Of a stretch of DNA of 64,000 nt, positions 15,317-27,548 are shown piece by piece. The notes under the pieces were generated by a model that was not told where the DNA came from, did not search any database, and saw only the letters and a program-made list of their open reading frames with translations. The stretch is from Edwardsiella anguillarum (lineage in GTDB: Bacteria > Pseudomonadota > Gammaproteobacteria > Enterobacterales > Enterobacteriaceae). Made by a program: the position numbers and the translations under genes. The stretch is from assembly GCF_008801815.1 (NCBI RefSeq), contig NZ_VZOX01000009.1; one strand, given 5' to 3'. The number at the start of each line of letters is the position of its first letter. Position 1 is the first letter of the stretch.

Positions 15317-16596
15317 CGCTGATCCAGCCGTGAGCTGAAGTCGCGGCGCGTATAGCCGGTATACAGCTGGCGTGGGCGGGCGATCTTCAGGCCGTCCTCG
15401 TGCATTTCATTCCAGTGGGCTATCCAGCCGACGGTGCGCGCGATGGCGAAGATGACGGTGAACATGCTGGAGGGGATCCCCATGGCCTTCAGGATGATGC
15501 CGGAGTAGAAGTCGACGTTGGGGTAGAGCTTTTTCTCGATGAAGTAGGGATCGTTCAGCGCGATGTGCTCCAGCTCCAGGGCCACCTCCAGTAGATCGTC
15601 ATTCATACCCAGCTCATTGAGCACCTCATGGCAGGTTTCGCGCATCACGGTGGCGCGCGGATCGTAGTTTTTATAGACCCGGTGTCCAAAGCCCATCAGA
15701 CGGAACGCATCATTCTTATCCTTGGCGCGCTTGATAAAGGCCGGAATGTGCTCCACGCTGCGGATCTCTTCCAGCATCTTCAGGCAGGCCTCGTTGGCGC
15801 CGCCGTGGGCGGGTCCCCACAGCGAGGCGATACCGGCGGCGATGCAGGCGAAGGGGTTGGCGCCGGAGGAGCCGGCGGTGCGCACGGTCGAGGTGGAGGC
15901 ATTCTGCTCGTGGTCGGCGTGCAGGATCAGGATGCGATCCATCGCGCGCTCCAGCACCGGGTTGACCACGTACTCTTCGCACGGCGTCGCGAACATCATA
16001 CGCAGGAAGTTGCCGGCGTAGGAGAGGTTATTCTGCGGGTAGATAAAGGGCTGTCCCAGCGAGTATTTGTAGCACATGGCCGCGACGGTCGGCATCTTGG
16101 AGAGCAGGCGGAATGCGGCGATCTCTCGGTGGCGCTCGTTGCTGATGTCCAGCGAGTCATGGTAAAACGCGGCCAGCGCACCGGTAACGCCGCACATGAC
16201 GGCCATCGGGTGAGAGTCGCGGCGGAATCCCTGCAGCAGACGGGTGATCTGCTCGTGGATCATGGTGTGGCGGGTGACGGTGCTCTTGAAGACATCGTAT
16301 TCCGCCTGCTCAGGCGCCTCGCCGTACAGCAGAATGTAGCACACCTCTAGAAAAGATGAGTTTTTAGCCAGCTGGTCGATGGGATAGCCGCGGTGCAGCA
16401 GGATCCCCTCATCGCCGTCAATATAGGTAATTTTGGATTCGCAGGAGGCCGTGGAGGTGAATCCCGGGTCAAAGGTGAAGTAGCCCTGGCTACCCAGCTT
16501 GCGAATATCGATCTCTTCATTTCCTAACGTCCCCGCGAGGACATCGAGCTCTATATGCTCTGCGCCCACCGTCAGCGTTGCTTTCTTCTCTGCCAT
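15313..16596 (-). CDS. gltA: Citrate synthase (type II)
   Basis: This enzyme condenses oxaloacetate and acetyl-CoA to citrate, the entry to the TCA cycle. The 427-residue protein (same length as in E. coli) starts MAEKKATLTVGAEHIELDV. It has the catalytic block MGFGHRVYKNYDPRA and the active-site HADHEQNASTSTVR. The N-terminal domain is that of the hexameric, NADH-inhibited enterobacterial form. An AAGGAGG site is five bases before the start at 16596; the frame's longer upstream extension is noncoding. It is divergent from sdhCDAB. Confidence 0.98.
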   Translation of the reverse strand: MAEKKATLTVGAEHIELDVLAGTLGNEEIDIRKLGSQGYFTFDPGFTSTASCESKITYIDGDEGILLHRGYPIDQLAKNSSFLEVCYILLYGEAPEQAEYDVFKSTVTRHTMIHEQITRLLQGFRRDSHPMAVMCGVTGALAAFYHDSLDISNERHREIAAFRLLSKMPTVAAMCYKYSLGQPFIYPQNNLSYAGNFLRMMFATPCEEYVVNPVLERAMDRILILHADHEQNASTSTVRTAGSSGANPFACIAAGIASLWGPAHGGANEACLKMLEEIRSVEHIPAFIKRAKDKNDAFRLMGFGHRVYKNYDPRATVMRETCHEVLNELGMNDDLLEVALELEHIALNDPYFIEKKLYPNVDFYSGIILKAMGIPSSMFTVIFAIARTVGWIAHWNEMHEDGLKIARPRQLYTGYTRRDFSSRLDQR

Positions 16597-16970
16597 ACAG
16601 CCTCCTTGGGTACTGCTATTTTTAGACTCATTAACGATGCACAGGGTGCAGCGCGGTAAGCTTTCCTGGCATGTGATGATCGGCATCCGGCCCTGCGGCG
16701 TCAGACCCTGCGGGGTCAGCCTCTGTCACGATAGCCACGCTGTTGCCGTTACTCGTTGTTAAAAATATGCTTCCAAAACTGCGCGCTGATTATGATTATT
16801 ATGTTGACGGTATGGAAAAGGGTTTCCCGATCGACCGCCTAACGTTTTCTCATAGGAACGCCGCGTGGGCAACATCTAATCATAGTGCACAGTTTTAATC
16901 CTTTCATTGTTGCTAAAATGTTACGGTTTTGTCTGTAAATCCAGTTTATTTATTAACCTCTGGTGAATGC

Positions 16971-16984
16971 GTGACCGCTGTCAC
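16971..16984. promoter_or_regulatory. CRP-binding site upstream of sdhC
   Basis: GTGACCGCTGTCAC matches the core GTGA-N6-TCAC of the CRP consensus exactly. Its centre is about 80 bases before the probable sdhC start of transcription. It fits carbon-source control of the TCA genes. Confidence 0.65.
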
Positions 16985-17022
16985 TGTTCCAGTTAAATGT
17001 TATTAATCATTTTGTGTTGTAA

Positions 17023-17051
17023 TTGTAATCAATTTGTATCGACCCTATACT
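17023..17051 (+). promoter_or_regulatory. sdhC promoter
   Basis: TTGTAA (17023-17028) and TATACT (17046-17051) are separated by 17 bases, a good sigma-70 promoter pointing to sdhC. Transcription would begin near 17058. Confidence 0.75.
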
Positions 17052-17227
17052 GCCGCCAGGTCTCCGGGACTTACCCTCGGGTGAGAGCACCTGCCGTGGA
17101 GCACCCAGCAGCAAACCCCCGTTGCAGTCAGGCCCGCCCGCCGCCGGCCCGCTGCGTCAGCCCCGTGGGATTTGCGCCGCTGCTTGATACCGCCCCAGGT
17201 CCGGAGGAGGAAAATAATAAGAGCTAT

Positions 17228-17617
17228 GTGGGCAAAATTGTGAAAAAACAAAGACCTGTCAATCTGGATTTGCCAACAATCCGCTTTCCTGTCACCGCGA
17301 TTGCGTCAATCTTGCACCGCGTCAGCGGCGTCGCCGTCTTCATCGCTATCGGCATTCTACTGTGGCTGCTCGGCCTCTCCCTCTCCTCCGCCGACGGGTT
17401 TGCACAGGCCGCGGCGCTGCTGAATAGCGCGCTGGCCAGGCTGGTGCTGTGGGGCATCCTGACGGCGCTGGCCTATCACCTCTGCGGCGGGATCCGTCAC
17501 CTGCTGATGGACTTTGGTTATCTCGAGGAGAGCTTTAGCGTGGGGTGCCGCTCGGCGCAGCTGGCGTTTGCCGCGACCGTGCTGCTCTCCGTCTGCGCGG
17601 GGGTATGGGTATGGTAA
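17228..17617 (+). CDS. sdhC: Succinate dehydrogenase cytochrome b556 subunit
   Basis: This is a membrane anchor of succinate:quinone oxidoreductase that binds haem b and ubiquinone with SdhD. The sequence VKKQRPVNLDLPTIRFPVTA, the SILHRVSGV haem-region motif and a late YHLCGGIRHLLMDFG match E. coli SdhC. There is no in-frame ATG. GTG at 17228 gives 129 residues, the E. coli length, but the GGAGGAGG at 17203-17210 is 17 bases away; GTG at 17240 is the alternative. It overlaps sdhD by seven bases. Confidence 0.93.
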   Translation: MGKIVKKQRPVNLDLPTIRFPVTAIASILHRVSGVAVFIAIGILLWLLGLSLSSADGFAQAAALLNSALARLVLWGILTALAYHLCGGIRHLLMDFGYLEESFSVGCRSAQLAFAATVLLSVCAGVWVW

Positions 17618-17958
17618 GCAACGCATCGGCGCTGGGGCGCAACGGTATTCAGGATTGGCTGCTGCTGCGCGCATCCGCCATCATCATCACGCTGTACGTT
17701 ATCTATCTGCTGGCCTTCGTGGCCGGCGCAGGCCCGCTCAACTATACGCTGTGGCTTGATTTCTTCTCTTCGCGGATCACCCAGGTGTTTACCCTGCTGA
17801 CCCTGCTGTGCATCCTGATCCACGCCTGGATTGGGATGTGGCAGGTGCTGACCGACTACGTCAAGCCGCTGGCGCTGCGTCTGGTGCTGCAGCTGGCGAT
17901 CGTGGTGGTCCTGGTGATCTATCTGGTTTACGGAACATTGGTTGTGTGGGGGATATAG
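17611..17958 (+). CDS. sdhD: Succinate dehydrogenase hydrophobic membrane anchor
   Basis: The 115-residue second membrane anchor of succinate dehydrogenase begins MVSNASALGRNGIQDWLLLR and contains the haem-ligand region ILIHAWIGMWQVLTDYVKP. It has three transmembrane helices and the same length as E. coli SdhD. The ATG at 17611 overlaps the sdhC stop, and its stop codon is directly followed by the sdhA start, so the operon is tightly coupled. Confidence 0.96.
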   Translation: MVSNASALGRNGIQDWLLLRASAIIITLYVIYLLAFVAGAGPLNYTLWLDFFSSRITQVFTLLTLLCILIHAWIGMWQVLTDYVKPLALRLVLQLAIVVVLVIYLVYGTLVVWGI

Positions 17959-19725
17959 ATGAAGCTGCCAGTCAGAGAGTTCGACGCCGTCGTGATCGGC
18001 GCCGGTGGAGCAGGGATGCGCGCGGCGCTGCAGATTTCTCAGGCGGGGTTTCGCTGCGCACTGCTGTCCAAAGTGTTTCCGACCCGCTCCCACACCGTTT
18101 CGGCCCAGGGCGGGATCACCGTCGCGCTGGGCAATACCCATGAAGACAACTGGGAATGGCACATGTATGACACCGTGAAGGGGTCAGACTATATCGGCGA
18201 TCAGGACGCGATTGAATATATGTGCAAAACCGGCCCGGATGCCGTGCTGGAGCTGGAGCACATGGGGCTGCCGTTTTCACGCCTGGAGGATGGACGCATC
18301 TACCAGCGGCCGTTTGGCGGCCAGTCGAAGAACTTTGGCGGGGAGCAGGCCGCGCGCACCGCGGCGGCGGCGGATCGCACCGGTCATGCGCTGCTGCATA
18401 CCCTGTATCAACAGAATCTGAAGAATCACACCACGATCTTCTCCGAGTGGTACGCGCTGGATCTGGTGAAGAATCAGGATGGCGCCATCGTCGGCTGTAC
18501 GGCGCTGTGCATTGAGAGCGGCGAGGTGGTCTACTTCAAGGCGCGTGCCACCATTCTGGCCACCGGCGGCGCCGGACGCATCTATCAGTCGACCACCAAC
18601 GCCCACATCAACACCGGCGACGGCGTCGGCATGGCGCTGCGCGCCGGGGTGCCGCTGCAGGACATGGAGATGTGGCAGTTTCACCCGACCGGGATCGCCG
18701 GCGCCGGCGTGCTGGTGACCGAAGGCTGCCGCGGCGAAGGGGGCTACCTGCTAAACAAGCACGGCGAGCGCTTTATGGAGCGCTATGCGCCCAACGCCAA
18801 GGATCTGGCCGGCCGCGACGTGGTGGCGCGATCGATCATGATAGAGATCCGCGAAGGGCGCGGCTGCGATGGCCCCTGGGGGCCTCACGCTAAGCTGAAG
18901 CTTGACCACCTGGGGAAAGAGGTGCTGGAGTCCCGCCTGCCGGGGATCCTGGAGCTGTCGCGCACCTTTGCCCACGTCGATCCGGTCAAGGAACCGATAC
19001 CGGTGATCCCGACCTGCCACTACATGATGGGGGGGATTCCGACCCGCATCAGCGGACAGGCGCTGACCCTGGACGCCAGCGGCGCCGACCGGGTGATCCC
19101 CGGGCTGTTCGCCGTCGGTGAGATCGCCTGTGTTTCGGTACACGGCGCCAACCGGCTGGGCGGCAACTCGCTGCTGGATCTGGTGGTGTTTGGCCGCTCG
19201 GCCGGCCTGCATTTGGAGGAGAGTCTGCGTGAGCAGGGGCCGCTGCGCGACGCCGGCGAGTCAGACGTCGAGGCCAGCCTGGCGCGGCTTGAGCGCTGGA
19301 ACGGCACCCGTAACGGAGAGGATCCGGTGCAGATCCGCAAAGATCTGCAGTCCTGTATGCAGCATAACTTCTCGGTATTCCGCGAAGGCGAGGCGATGGC
19401 GCAGGGGCTGGCCGAGCTGAAGACGATCCGCGAGCGCCTGGATCACGCCCGTCTGGACGATACCTCCAGTGAATTTAATACCCAGCGCATCGAGTGTCTG
19501 GAGCTGGACAACCTGATGGCGACGGCCTTCGCCACCGCGATGGCCGCCAACTACCGCACAGAAAGCCGCGGGGCACACAGCCGCTTTGACTTCCCGGAGC
19601 GCGATGACGCCAACTGGCTGTGCCATACCCTGTACCTGCCGGAGAGTGAGAGCATGGTGCAACGCCGCGTCAACATGCAGCCCCGGCTGCGCGCGGCCTT
19701 CCCGCCGAAGGTGCGTACTTACTGA
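17959..19725 (+). CDS. sdhA: Succinate dehydrogenase flavoprotein subunit
   Basis: The 588-residue catalytic subunit oxidises succinate to fumarate through covalently bound FAD. The N-terminus has the dinucleotide fold VIGAGGAGMRAAL and the flavinylation motif RSHTVSAQGGI near residue 45. Further on are the active-site HPTGIAGAGVL and HGANRLGGNSLLDLVVFGR. Length equals the E. coli protein. It starts at the base after the sdhD stop. Confidence 0.98.
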   Translation: MKLPVREFDAVVIGAGGAGMRAALQISQAGFRCALLSKVFPTRSHTVSAQGGITVALGNTHEDNWEWHMYDTVKGSDYIGDQDAIEYMCKTGPDAVLELEHMGLPFSRLEDGRIYQRPFGGQSKNFGGEQAARTAAAADRTGHALLHTLYQQNLKNHTTIFSEWYALDLVKNQDGAIVGCTALCIESGEVVYFKARATILATGGAGRIYQSTTNAHINTGDGVGMALRAGVPLQDMEMWQFHPTGIAGAGVLVTEGCRGEGGYLLNKHGERFMERYAPNAKDLAGRDVVARSIMIEIREGRGCDGPWGPHAKLKLDHLGKEVLESRLPGILELSRTFAHVDPVKEPIPVIPTCHYMMGGIPTRISGQALTLDASGADRVIPGLFAVGEIACVSVHGANRLGGNSLLDLVVFGRSAGLHLEESLREQGPLRDAGESDVEASLARLERWNGTRNGEDPVQIRKDLQSCMQHNFSVFREGEAMAQGLAELKTIRERLDHARLDDTSSEFNTQRIECLELDNLMATAFATAMAANYRTESRGAHSRFDFPERDDANWLCHTLYLPESESMVQRRVNMQPRLRAAFPPKVRTY

Positions 19726-19743
19726 TTTGCCGAGGAGCAGGTA

Positions 19744-20460
19744 ATGAAACTCGAATTTTCTATTTACCGTTACAACCCGGACGTGGATAGCGCGCCGCGC
19801 ATGCAGGATTATACCCTGGAGGCGGAAGAGGGGCGTGACATGATGCTGCTGGATGCGCTGATCCAGCTGAAAGAGCAGGATCCGACCCTGGCCTTTCGCC
19901 GCTCCTGCCGCGAGGGAGTGTGCGGTTCGGATGGGGTCAACATGAACGGCCAGAATGGTCTGGCCTGCATCACCCCGCTCTCGGCCCTGCGCCGGGGGGG
20001 AAAGAAAATCGTCATTCGCCCTCTGCCGGGGCTGCCGGTAGTGCGCGATCTGGTGGTGGACATGGGCCAGTTTTATGCCCAGTACGAAAAGATCAAGCCC
20101 TACCTGATTAACGATGGCCGAACGCCGCCGGCGCGCGAGCATCTGCAGTCGCCGGAGGAGCGCGCAAGGCTGGACGGGCTGTATGAGTGCATCCTGTGCG
20201 CCTGCTGCTCTACCGCCTGCCCATCCTTCTGGTGGAACCCGGACAAGTTTGTCGGTCCCTCCGGGCTGCTGGCGGCCTACCGCTTCCTGATCGATAGCCG
20301 CGACACGGCGACGGCGCCGCGCCTCGACGCGCTGGACGACGCTTTCAGCGTATTCCGCTGCCACGGCATCATGAACTGTGTCAGCGTATGCCCGAAGGGG
20401 CTAAACCCGACGCGCGCGATTGGTCACATTAAATCCATGCTGCTGCAGCGCGGAGCCTGA
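19744..20460 (+). CDS. sdhB: Succinate dehydrogenase iron-sulfur subunit
   Basis: The 238-residue subunit passes electrons from FAD to quinone through three iron-sulfur clusters. Ligand sets are visible: CREGVCGSDGVNMNG for the 2Fe-2S cluster, CILCACCSTACP for 4Fe-4S, and CHGIMNCVSVCPKGLNP for 3Fe-4S. It lies 18 bases after sdhA with GAGGAG as ribosome site. It is the last gene of sdhCDAB; sucA follows after 262 bases. Confidence 0.98.
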   Translation: MKLEFSIYRYNPDVDSAPRMQDYTLEAEEGRDMMLLDALIQLKEQDPTLAFRRSCREGVCGSDGVNMNGQNGLACITPLSALRRGGKKIVIRPLPGLPVVRDLVVDMGQFYAQYEKIKPYLINDGRTPPAREHLQSPEERARLDGLYECILCACCSTACPSFWWNPDKFVGPSGLLAAYRFLIDSRDTATAPRLDALDDAFSVFRCHGIMNCVSVCPKGLNPTRAIGHIKSMLLQRGA

Positions 20461-20722
20461 GGGGCATAAAAGCATAGAATTCCGCGCGATACGCCGGATA
20501 ATGGTCTCGCGCTCTCTCGGTCTGTCGCGACGGGGAGCGCCAGGAAAGCGAGAAGGCGCCCACAGAGGCGCTCAGAATGTCAGCGGGGTTATCACCGGGT
20601 GACGCCCGCGCTGGCCATCTCGATAATTTTTTTTAATAACATTCAGTTAATACAAGAATATCTGTTAAAAATAAGATATTCACCACGGCGAATAACAGGC
20701 TTTACGAGCTTAAGGGATCACA

Positions 20723-23530
<2,808 letters not shown>

Positions 23531-23585
23531 AGGGTGCGGGCGCTGCCGCCCGTATTCGCGACACGTATTAATACAAGGATAAACA

Positions 23586-24797
23586 ATGAGCAGCGTAGAA
23601 ATTCTGGTTCCCGATCTGCCTGAATCCGTCGCCGACGCCACGGTCGCCACCTGGCATAAGCAGGTGGGCGACAGCATCGCCCGCGATGAGGTCATCGTCG
23701 AGATCGAGACGGACAAAGTAGTTCTGGAGGTGCCGGCGGCGGAGGCCGGCGTGTTGGAGGCTATCCTGGAGCCGGAGGGCACGACGGTAACGGCGCGTCA
23801 GCTGCTGGGGCGGCTGCGTCCGGCCGACGTAAGCGGCGTTGCGATTAGCGCAGGTGCGCAGGCGGCGCAGACGACGCCGGCCGAGCGCCATACCGCCGCT
23901 TTGGAGACGGGCAGCAGTGATGCCCTGAGTCCTGCGGTGCGCCGTCTGGTCGCCGAGCACGGCGTGGATCCGTCATCGCTGCAGGGCAGCGGCGTCGGCG
24001 GGCGTCTGACGCGAGAGGATGTCACCAGGCATCTGGCCGGGCAACCGAGCGTGGCGCCGGTCGCCGCGCCGTCTCAGGCCGCCGCACCGCGGAGCGCGGA
24101 GCGTGAGAAGCGGGTGCCCATGACCCGCCTGCGCAAGCGGGTGGCCGAACGCCTGCTGGAGGCGAAGAACAGCACCGCGATGTTGACCACCTTTAACGAA
24201 GTGAACATGAAGCCGATCATGGATCTGCGCAGCCAGTACGGCGAGGCGTTTGAAAAACGCCACGGCGTGCGCCTGGGCTTTATGTCTTTTTATATCAAGG
24301 CGGTATTGGAGGCGTTGAAGCGCTATCCGGAGGTGAACGCCGCCCTTGACGGCGAAGAGGTGGTCTACCACAACTACTTCGATATCAGCATTGCGGTATC
24401 GACGCCGCGCGGGCTGGTGACGCCGGTGATCCGCGATGTCGATACCCTGAGCATGGCGGACATCGAAAAACAGATTAAGGCGCTGGCGCTGAAGGGGCGC
24501 GACGGCAAGCTGACGGTGGAGGAGCTGACCGGCGGTAACTTTACCATTACCAACGGCGGCGTATTCGGCTCCCTGATGTCCACGCCGATTATCAACCCGC
24601 CGCAGAGCGCCATCTTGGGCATGCATGCCATTAAGGATCGCCCGATGGCGGTCAACGGCCAGGTGGTGATCCTGCCGATGATGTACCTGGCGCTCTCGTA
24701 TGACCACCGGCAGATTGACGGGCGTGAGTCCGTGGGCTTCCTGGTGACGGTAAAAGAGATGCTGGAAGATCCGGCGCGTCTGCTGCTGGATGTGTAA
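23586..24797 (+). CDS. sucB: Dihydrolipoyllysine succinyltransferase (E2 of 2-oxoglutarate dehydrogenase)
   Basis: The 403-residue E2 core transfers the succinyl group from E1 to CoA. It has one lipoyl domain with the lipoylated lysine in EIETDKVVLEV (about residue 44), an E1/E3-binding domain (PAVRRLVAEHGVDPSSL), an Ala/Pro linker, and the catalytic domain ending with YDHRQIDGRESVGFL. Length is near that of E. coli SucB (405). It follows sucA by 55 bases. Confidence 0.98.
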   Translation: MSSVEILVPDLPESVADATVATWHKQVGDSIARDEVIVEIETDKVVLEVPAAEAGVLEAILEPEGTTVTARQLLGRLRPADVSGVAISAGAQAAQTTPAERHTAALETGSSDALSPAVRRLVAEHGVDPSSLQGSGVGGRLTREDVTRHLAGQPSVAPVAAPSQAAAPRSAEREKRVPMTRLRKRVAERLLEAKNSTAMLTTFNEVNMKPIMDLRSQYGEAFEKRHGVRLGFMSFYIKAVLEALKRYPEVNAALDGEEVVYHNYFDISIAVSTPRGLVTPVIRDVDTLSMADIEKQIKALALKGRDGKLTVEELTGGNFTITNGGVFGSLMSTPIINPPQSAILGMHAIKDRPMAVNGQVVILPMMYLALSYDHRQIDGRESVGFLVTVKEMLEDPARLLLDV

Positions 24798-24820
24798 CTC
24801 CGTGTAATCCGTGCTATGCA

Positions 24821-24842
24821 CAGGCCCGCGCCGGCGGGCCTG
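24821..24842. other. Stem-loop between sucB and sucC
   Basis: Nine-base arms CAGGCCCGC and GCGGGCCTG enclose a four-base loop. There is no U run, so it is more likely an mRNA stability or processing element than a terminator. Confidence 0.5.
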
Positions 24843-24883
24843 CTCCTAACAGTAAGAGTCAGCCCCTATAGGGATAGAACATC

Positions 24884-26050
24884 ATGAACTTACACGAATA
24901 TCAGGCAAAACAGCTGTTTGCCCGCTATGGACTGCCAACGCCGGTGGGGTACGCCTGCAGTACGCCGCGTCAGGCGGAAGAGGCGGCCTCTAAAATCGGC
25001 AGCGGCCCCTGGGTGGTCAAGTGCCAGGTGCACGCCGGCGGGCGGGGTAAGGCGGGCGGCGTGAAGTGCGTGGAGAGTAAAGAGGCGATCCGCGCCTTCG
25101 CCGAACAGTGGCTGGGTAAGCGGCTGGTGACCTACCAGACGGATGCCCAGGGGCAGCCGGTGCGCCAGATTCTGGTGGAGGGGGCGACCGAGATCGCGCG
25201 CGAGCTGTATCTGGGGGCGGTGATCGATCGCAGCTCCCGGCGCGTGGTGTTCATGGCGTCGACCGAGGGGGGAGTGGAGATTGAGCAGGTGGCGCAAAAG
25301 ACGCCCCACCTGATCCACCGGGTGGCGCTCGATCCGCTGACCGGGCCGCAGCCCTATCAGGGGCGCGAGCTGGCGTTTAAGCTGGGGCTGAGCGGTAAGC
25401 AGGCGCAGCAGTTTGGCCAGATTTTCATCGGGCTGGCGACGCTGTTTTTGCAGTGCGATCTGACCATGGCGGAGATCAACCCGCTGGTGATCACCCCGCA
25501 GGGGGATCTGCTGTGCCTGGACGGTAAGCTGGACGTCGACAGCAACGCCCTGTTCCGCCAGCCGGCGCTGCGCGAAATGGAGGATCCCGAGCAGAACGAT
25601 GCGCGTGAGGCGCATGCGGCGCAGTGGGAGCTGAACTACGTCGCGCTGGAGGGCAACATCGGCTGCATGGTGAACGGCGCCGGCCTGGCGATGGGCACCA
25701 TGGATATCGTCAAGCTGCACGGCGGCGCGCCGGCCAACTTCCTGGACGTGGGCGGCGGCGCCACCAAGGAGCGGGTGACGGAGGCGTTTAAGATCATCCT
25801 GTCCGACGAGCACGTTAAGGCGGTGCTGGTCAATATTTTCGGTGGCATCGTACGCTGCGACCTGATCGCCGACGGCATCATCGGCGCCGTGGCGGAGGTG
25901 GGCGTTCACGTACCGGTGGTGGTGCGCCTGGAGGGCAATAACGCTGAGCTGGGCACCCGAATACTGGCCGACAGCGGCCTGAACATCATTGCGGCCACCA
26001 GTCTGACGGATGCCGCGCGCCAGGTGGTTAGCGCCGTGGAGGGGAAATAA
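24884..26050 (+). CDS. sucC: Succinyl-CoA ligase subunit beta
   Basis: With SucD this enzyme makes ATP or GTP from succinyl-CoA, the substrate-level phosphorylation step of the TCA cycle. The 388-residue protein starts MNLHEYQAKQLFARYGLP, followed by the ATP-grasp domain (KCQVHAGGRGKAGGVK) and the C-terminal CoA-ligase domain (NIFGGIVRCDLIADGI). Length equals E. coli SucC. The stop codon shares a base with the sucD start. Confidence 0.98.
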   Translation: MNLHEYQAKQLFARYGLPTPVGYACSTPRQAEEAASKIGSGPWVVKCQVHAGGRGKAGGVKCVESKEAIRAFAEQWLGKRLVTYQTDAQGQPVRQILVEGATEIARELYLGAVIDRSSRRVVFMASTEGGVEIEQVAQKTPHLIHRVALDPLTGPQPYQGRELAFKLGLSGKQAQQFGQIFIGLATLFLQCDLTMAEINPLVITPQGDLLCLDGKLDVDSNALFRQPALREMEDPEQNDAREAHAAQWELNYVALEGNIGCMVNGAGLAMGTMDIVKLHGGAPANFLDVGGGATKERVTEAFKIILSDEHVKAVLVNIFGGIVRCDLIADGIIGAVAEVGVHVPVVVRLEGNNAELGTRILADSGLNIIAATSLTDAARQVVSAVEGK

Positions 26051-26922
26051 TGTCGATACTGATCAATCATGAAACCCGGGTCATCTGCCAGGGCTTTACC
26101 GGCAGCCAGGGGACATTCCACTCCGAGCAGGCGCTGGCCTACGGTACCCGCCTGGTGGGCGGGGTAACGCCGGGCAAGGGGGGCAGCGAGCATCTCGGCC
26201 TGCCGGTATTCAACACCGTGCGCGAGGCGGTCTCGGCGACCGGCGCCAACGCCAGCGTGATCTATGTCCCTGCGCCGTTCTGTAAAGACTCCATTCTGGA
26301 GGCGATAGACGGCGGTATTTCGCTGATTATCTGTATTACCGAGGGGATCCCGACGCAGGATATGCTGGTGATCCGGGCCAAGCTGGATCAGAGCCCCGGG
26401 GTGCGGATGATCGGCCCGAACTGTCCGGGGGTGATCACGCCGGGCGCCTGTAAGATCGGCATTATGCCGGGGCATATCCACCAACCGGGGCGTATCGGGA
26501 TCGTTTCCCGTTCGGGAACATTGACCTACGAGGCGGTGAAGCAGACCAGCGACGTCGGGCTGGGGCAGTCCACCTGCGTCGGTATCGGCGGCGATCCGAT
26601 CCCCGGCTCCAGCTTTATCGACATTCTGGCGCTGTTCCAGGCCGACCCGCAGACCGAGGCCATCGTGATGATCGGCGAGATCGGCGGCAACGCGGAGGAG
26701 GAGGCGGCGGCCTATATCAAGGCGCATGTGACCAAGCCGGTGATCGGCTATATCGCCGGGGTGACGGCGCCCAAGGGTAAGCGAATGGGCCATGCCGGGG
26801 CGATTATCGCCGGCGGCAAGGGCACCGCGGATGAGAAGTTTGCCGCCCTGGAGGCCGCAGGGGTCGTCACGGTGCGCAGCCTGGCCGATATCGGTCAGGC
26901 TGCGCTGCGGGCTCTGGCCTGA
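26050..26922 (+). CDS. sucD: Succinyl-CoA ligase subunit alpha
   Basis: The 290-residue CoA-binding subunit carries the phosphohistidine in MGHAGAIIAGGKGTADEK (about residue 247). The N-terminus MSILINHETRVICQGFTGSQG is the CoA-binding fold. TAATG coupling joins it to sucC. In E. coli the 3' end of this transcript is processed to the small RNA SdhX; a terminator in the corresponding place is present here, but the RNA itself cannot be confirmed by eye. Confidence 0.98.
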   Translation: MSILINHETRVICQGFTGSQGTFHSEQALAYGTRLVGGVTPGKGGSEHLGLPVFNTVREAVSATGANASVIYVPAPFCKDSILEAIDGGISLIICITEGIPTQDMLVIRAKLDQSPGVRMIGPNCPGVITPGACKIGIMPGHIHQPGRIGIVSRSGTLTYEAVKQTSDVGLGQSTCVGIGGDPIPGSSFIDILALFQADPQTEAIVMIGEIGGNAEEEAAAYIKAHVTKPVIGYIAGVTAPKGKRMGHAGAIIAGGKGTADEKFAALEAAGVVTVRSLADIGQAALRALA

Positions 26923-26943
26923 CGCAGCGAGCCGCGCGATACG

Positions 26944-26967
26944 GGCCACCGGCGGGTGGCCTTTTTT
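26944..26967 (+). terminator. Rho-independent terminator of sucABCD
   Basis: Arms GGCCACC and GGTGGCC around a four-base loop are followed by six T. It lies 22 bases after the sucD stop. Confidence 0.88.
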
Positions 26968-27548
26968 ATTGTCCTAATAGATGACAAATGAAATATTACC
27001 GCGCCGGAAAGGGATCCTCGACGGCGGAATATATCACTCCAACTCATAGTTAAACAGTTTTCGCTATATTATTTAACATGATCCGTACATTTTACCGCAC
27101 TCACTAATTGATTGAATTTTGCGCTCTTTGATCTAATTTGGCGCTGTAAATAATGCTTGTAATGTAATTTTTTGTTAATCTTGCGACAGATCAATATTCG
27201 CGAGCGCTGTATATGTAGGCAAATATTGACCTAACAATGGAAATCCAAGCAGCGTCACGTAAAAAGTGATTTATTGTGTCTGGCTGTGAGGGTAATATTT
27301 GTCAGACTGTAATACATGGTCAGACCTATTGTTATATTTGTTATCTTTTTTCGGTTCTTAGTCGCGAACGTTTTCTGCGCTATGCTTGCTAAAGCGGCGC
27401 TGCCGCGGAGAGCGTAGGCCGTTAAGAATTGGGACAGGGTGCATTTGTGGGTGAAGGGCATTCATTGCTGGTTGTTATGTGACTTCCGTAAAAACGGAAG
27501 CCGGGTTGCCGCAAGTCGGAGTCTTCCTGCGAGGAGCAAGGAGTCAAG
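26968..27548 (+). other. cydA upstream control region
   Basis: This 581-base AT-rich gap has no supported gene and must hold the cyd promoters. TTGCGACAGATCAA at 27181-27194 resembles an FNR site with one perfect half (ATCAA). A hairpin with arms CTTCCGT/ACGGAAG lies at 27483-27499 in the probable leader, 50 bases before the cydA start. Regulation by FNR/ArcA is known for cyd in E. coli; the sites here are only candidates. Confidence 0.5.

Larger units (their letters stand above)
16597..17227. other. Divergent gltA-sdhC control region
   Basis: This 631-base AT-rich gap holds the CRP-like site at 16971-16984, the sdhC promoter at 17023-17051 and a sdhC leader of about 170 bases. The gltA promoter must also lie here but no convincing -35/-10 pair was found for it. 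In E. coli the long sdhC leader is where Spot 42 and RyhB act; whether those sites exist here was not checked. Confidence 0.7.

Noticed and set aside
20461..20722. sdhB-sucA gap considered for a small RNA or gene
   Set aside because: One GC-rich potential stem is seen but no promoter-terminator pair or coding frame with a ribosome site.
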